Assembly (NCBI RefSeq): GCF_037892425.1
Contig: NZ_JBBKTT010000001.1
Location: 4,526,001-4,590,000, forward strand
Direction: 5' to 3'
Source: Lacibacter sp. H375
GTDB lineage: Bacteria; Bacteroidota; Bacteroidia; Chitinophagales; Chitinophagaceae
DNA length: 64,000 bases
The translations under genes and the position numbers were made by a program. Shown one piece after another: positions 62,334-64,000 of this stretch. The first letter of the stretch is position 1. Each line of letters starts with the position of its first letter. The notes below the pieces were generated by a model that did not search any database, was not told the DNA's origin, and saw nothing but the letters and a program-made list of their open reading frames with translations.

Positions 62334-62762
62334 ATGCGAAAGAACATCCTGCCAATCATCATTTTGACTGTTATACTGACGAGCTCATTTTTAGCTAATT
62401 CAGAAACAAACAAAACAGTTGAAAATACATCACATACCGATACGTTGAATTGGATTGGTTTATTGGAAACAGGAACTGAATGTGAAATTTACTATACACT
62501 TACTCAATGTGGGGAAGACAAAAAACTACTTTTAAAATATTATAACGAAATGCCATTAAATCAAAAAATACGGTTTAAAGTAACGGTTAAATATCTGGGA
62601 TATGCAGTGACAGAAGAAAAAACAAAAAATGTAGCACCCAATCAAACTATATCAGCTGAATGCAGTTCCTCAGACTCCACTCTTTTTATTAAACTCTTAC
62701 CGCCAAATTGGGACTTTAATAAGACGACTGTGACAGCTGAACTGATGGAAGCAACTAATTAA
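62334..62762 (+). CDS. Small secreted hypothetical protein
   Basis: 142 aa from the ATG at 62334 (an earlier TTG at 62289 is less likely). A signal peptide (about 1-22, ending SSFLANS) precedes an acidic domain with two cysteines in ECEIYYTLTQCGEDKKLLLKYYN and one in SAECSSSDS. No family is recognised. It stands 20 bp before the IPT/FG-GAP gene on the same strand, so they are probably co-transcribed. Confidence 0.7.
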   Translation: MRKNILPIIILTVILTSSFLANSETNKTVENTSHTDTLNWIGLLETGTECEIYYTLTQCGEDKKLLLKYYNEMPLNQKIRFKVTVKYLGYAVTEEKTKNVAPNQTISAECSSSDSTLFIKLLPPNWDFNKTTVTAELMEATN

Positions 62763-62782
62763 CTATTACTAAATCTACTGTT

Positions 62783-64000
62783 ATGAGACCCCTTTTCACA
62801 ATCTTCTACATATTGCTATTACCATTTTATATTTCTGCACAATGTGTGGCCCCTGTTGTTACTAGTTTTTCACCAGTCTCTGCGTCCACCGGCATGACTG
62901 TCACAATAAATGGTAACAATTTCAATACTACCCCCGGTAATAATATTATTTATTTTGGAGCATCAAAAGCAACCGCAGTAACAGCAAGCGCAACTCAGCT
63001 GACTGTTGTAGTTCCTTTAGGGGCTACATTTAATTATATATCTGTTACTGATGCATTATGTAAATTAACAGGATACTCAACACAATTCTTCAATCCTATA
63101 AGTGTTTGTCCGGCCACATTCAGCCCATCGACTGTTGATACAAGGGTCGATTACAATTCACCCAGTCCTTCATATGGGCCATATGGTATCTGGTTTGGTG
63201 ATTTTGACCTGGATGGTAAAACTGATGTCCTGTACCCAACAGGACTTCAAAACGCATTAGCTTTAGTTATTGCACGAAATCAAAGTGTTCCAGGTGTAGT
63301 TGATCTTTCTTCAGCAATAACCATTTCATCGGGGGCCGGCACACAAGAAGCAAGAAATTGTACTGTATCAGATATTGATGGTGATGGCAAACTGGATATT
63401 GTTTTTGCTGTAAATTCGACAAACCAAATTCGGATACTTCGAAACACGTCATCTGGACCAGGAAATTTTTCATTTGCAGCACCCATTAGTTTCAATGTAA
63501 ATGCTTCACCTTATCAGGTGGCGGCAAATGATATTGACCAAGATGGCAAACCTGATATTGCCGTTGGCCATTTCAGCAGCACTTTAGCAGCAGTTTTTAG
63601 AAACACTTCTACCCCCGGGGTTATTTCCTTTGCCTCTAAACAAGATTTCAATATGGGAGGTGGATATTCGGTCGCCCTTTCGGATCTTGACGGAGATAAT
63701 AAAATAGATCTTATAATGGGAGGAAGTGGATTAAGAGTTTGTCGTAATACTTCCACATCAGGTTTGATAAATTTTGCAGCAGTCGTAACATTTGCAGGTA
63801 ATGGAGGATATAGAATTGCAGTTGGTGACTTAAATGCTGATGGAAAAAATGAAGTAGTTTTTGCAGATGCCAATGTTGGAATTTTTCGCAACACAAGTGT
63901 TATAGGAACTTTTGCTTTTGTTTATTCAAATATAAATACTGGTTCAATAGGCTATCATCGGGTTGCTATCAGTGATCTAAATGCTGATGGAAAACCAGAT
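62783..64000 (+). CDS. Secreted IPT/TIG and FG-GAP repeat protein, truncated by window end
   Basis: The first 406 codons of an open frame that runs off the window. A signal peptide (FTIFYILLLPFYISAQ, about 5-20) is followed by an IPT/TIG domain (VVTSFSPVSASTGMTVTI). At least five FG-GAP/VCBS repeats follow, with calcium loops such as DFDLDGKTDVLYP, DIDGDGKLDIVF, DIDQDGKPDIAVG, DLDGDNKIDLIMG, DLNADGKNEVVF and DLNADGKPD. It is a close paralogue of the gene at 12-1850 and probably also ends in a T9SS sorting domain outside the window. Confidence 0.88.
   Translation, partial: MRPLFTIFYILLLPFYISAQCVAPVVTSFSPVSASTGMTVTINGNNFNTTPGNNIIYFGASKATAVTASATQLTVVVPLGATFNYISVTDALCKLTGYSTQFFNPISVCPATFSPSTVDTRVDYNSPSPSYGPYGIWFGDFDLDGKTDVLYPTGLQNALALVIARNQSVPGVVDLSSAITISSGAGTQEARNCTVSDIDGDGKLDIVFAVNSTNQIRILRNTSSGPGNFSFAAPISFNVNASPYQVAANDIDQDGKPDIAVGHFSSTLAAVFRNTSTPGVISFASKQDFNMGGGYSVALSDLDGDNKIDLIMGGSGLRVCRNTSTSGLINFAAVVTFAGNGGYRIAVGDLNADGKNEVVFADANVGIFRNTSVIGTFAFVYSNINTGSIGYHRVAISDLNADGKPD

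Noticed and set aside
1-64000. tRNA and rRNA genes
   Set aside because: No cloverleaf or conserved rRNA segment was noticed in the intergenic regions; a dedicated scan (tRNAscan-SE, Infernal) was not possible.

Overview
The window is a 64 kb stretch of a Bacteroidota chromosome, most probably from the family Chitinophagaceae. The grounds are type IX secretion (T9SS) sorting domains, many Bacteroidota-style lipoproteins with short lipoboxes, a TAnnTTTG-type -7 box, rarity of Shine-Dalgarno sequences, S23-type four-helix-bundle ORFs, PorT-like beta-barrels, and moderate AT-richness. Genus cannot be fixed from the sequence alone. No rRNA, tRNA, CRISPR array, transposase or phage module was seen. 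Both window edges cut genes: paralogous IPT/TIG plus FG-GAP secreted proteins lie at each end.

Region by region. 0-9 kb: secreted or lipid-anchored proteins of unknown role, a NIPSNAP protein, and a DUF4242 locus with a three-part regulator (DUF4242, degenerate nucleotide-cyclase fold, AraC HTH) followed by a secreted DUF4242 protein. 9-17.6 kb: SDR and class V aminotransferase-like pair, sugar dehydrogenase, DsrE, EcsC, DUF418, VOC, a Crp/Fnr regulator with a YiaAB membrane protein, and DinB. 18-26 kb: peptidoglycan enzymes (two L,D-transpeptidases, one lytic transglycosylase), GNAT, cyclophilin and a Gfo/Idh/MocA oxidoreductase. 26-28 kb: a TPP riboswitch controlling a PnuC-type (PnuT-like) thiamine transporter and an acyl-CoA-dehydrogenase-like flavoprotein. 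28-36 kb: a PD40 beta-propeller, a papain-like protease fused to an alpha/beta hydrolase, a GH10 xylanase carrying an inserted CBM, and a serine beta-lactamase-like hydrolase. 36-39 kb: membrane AraC regulator, MBL-fold hydrolase and a second Crp/Fnr regulator. 39-44 kb: an accessory-looking stretch with two unknown proteins, degenerate repeats and a membrane-anchored NACHT-type STAND NTPase. 44-48 kb: histidine degradation genes hutH and hutU, surrounded and invaded by small repeat elements. 49-57 kb: pyrR and pyrB separated by an inverted-repeat-bounded S23-type insertion, DUF486, DUF2459, two beta-barrels, proline-pathway pruA, and prfB with its programmed +1 frameshift. 57-64 kb: alpha/beta hydrolase, PAS-LuxR regulator and large T9SS cargo proteins.

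The most notable non-obvious signal is regulatory. Each of the two Crp/Fnr-family genes is directly followed by a TTGAC-N4-GTCAA palindrome placed exactly 29.5 bp upstream of a TAnnTTTR -7 box of the next gene, and the two regulators share the recognition-helix string ETLSRIR. Other candidates for new biology are the DUF4242-cyclase-AraC fusion, the protease-hydrolase fusion, the NACHT locus, the S23 element inside the pyr cluster, and the in-frame repeat insertion in hutU. Hut and PruA both feed glutamate, so this strain probably uses amino acids as carbon and nitrogen sources; hutI and hutG are not in the window.
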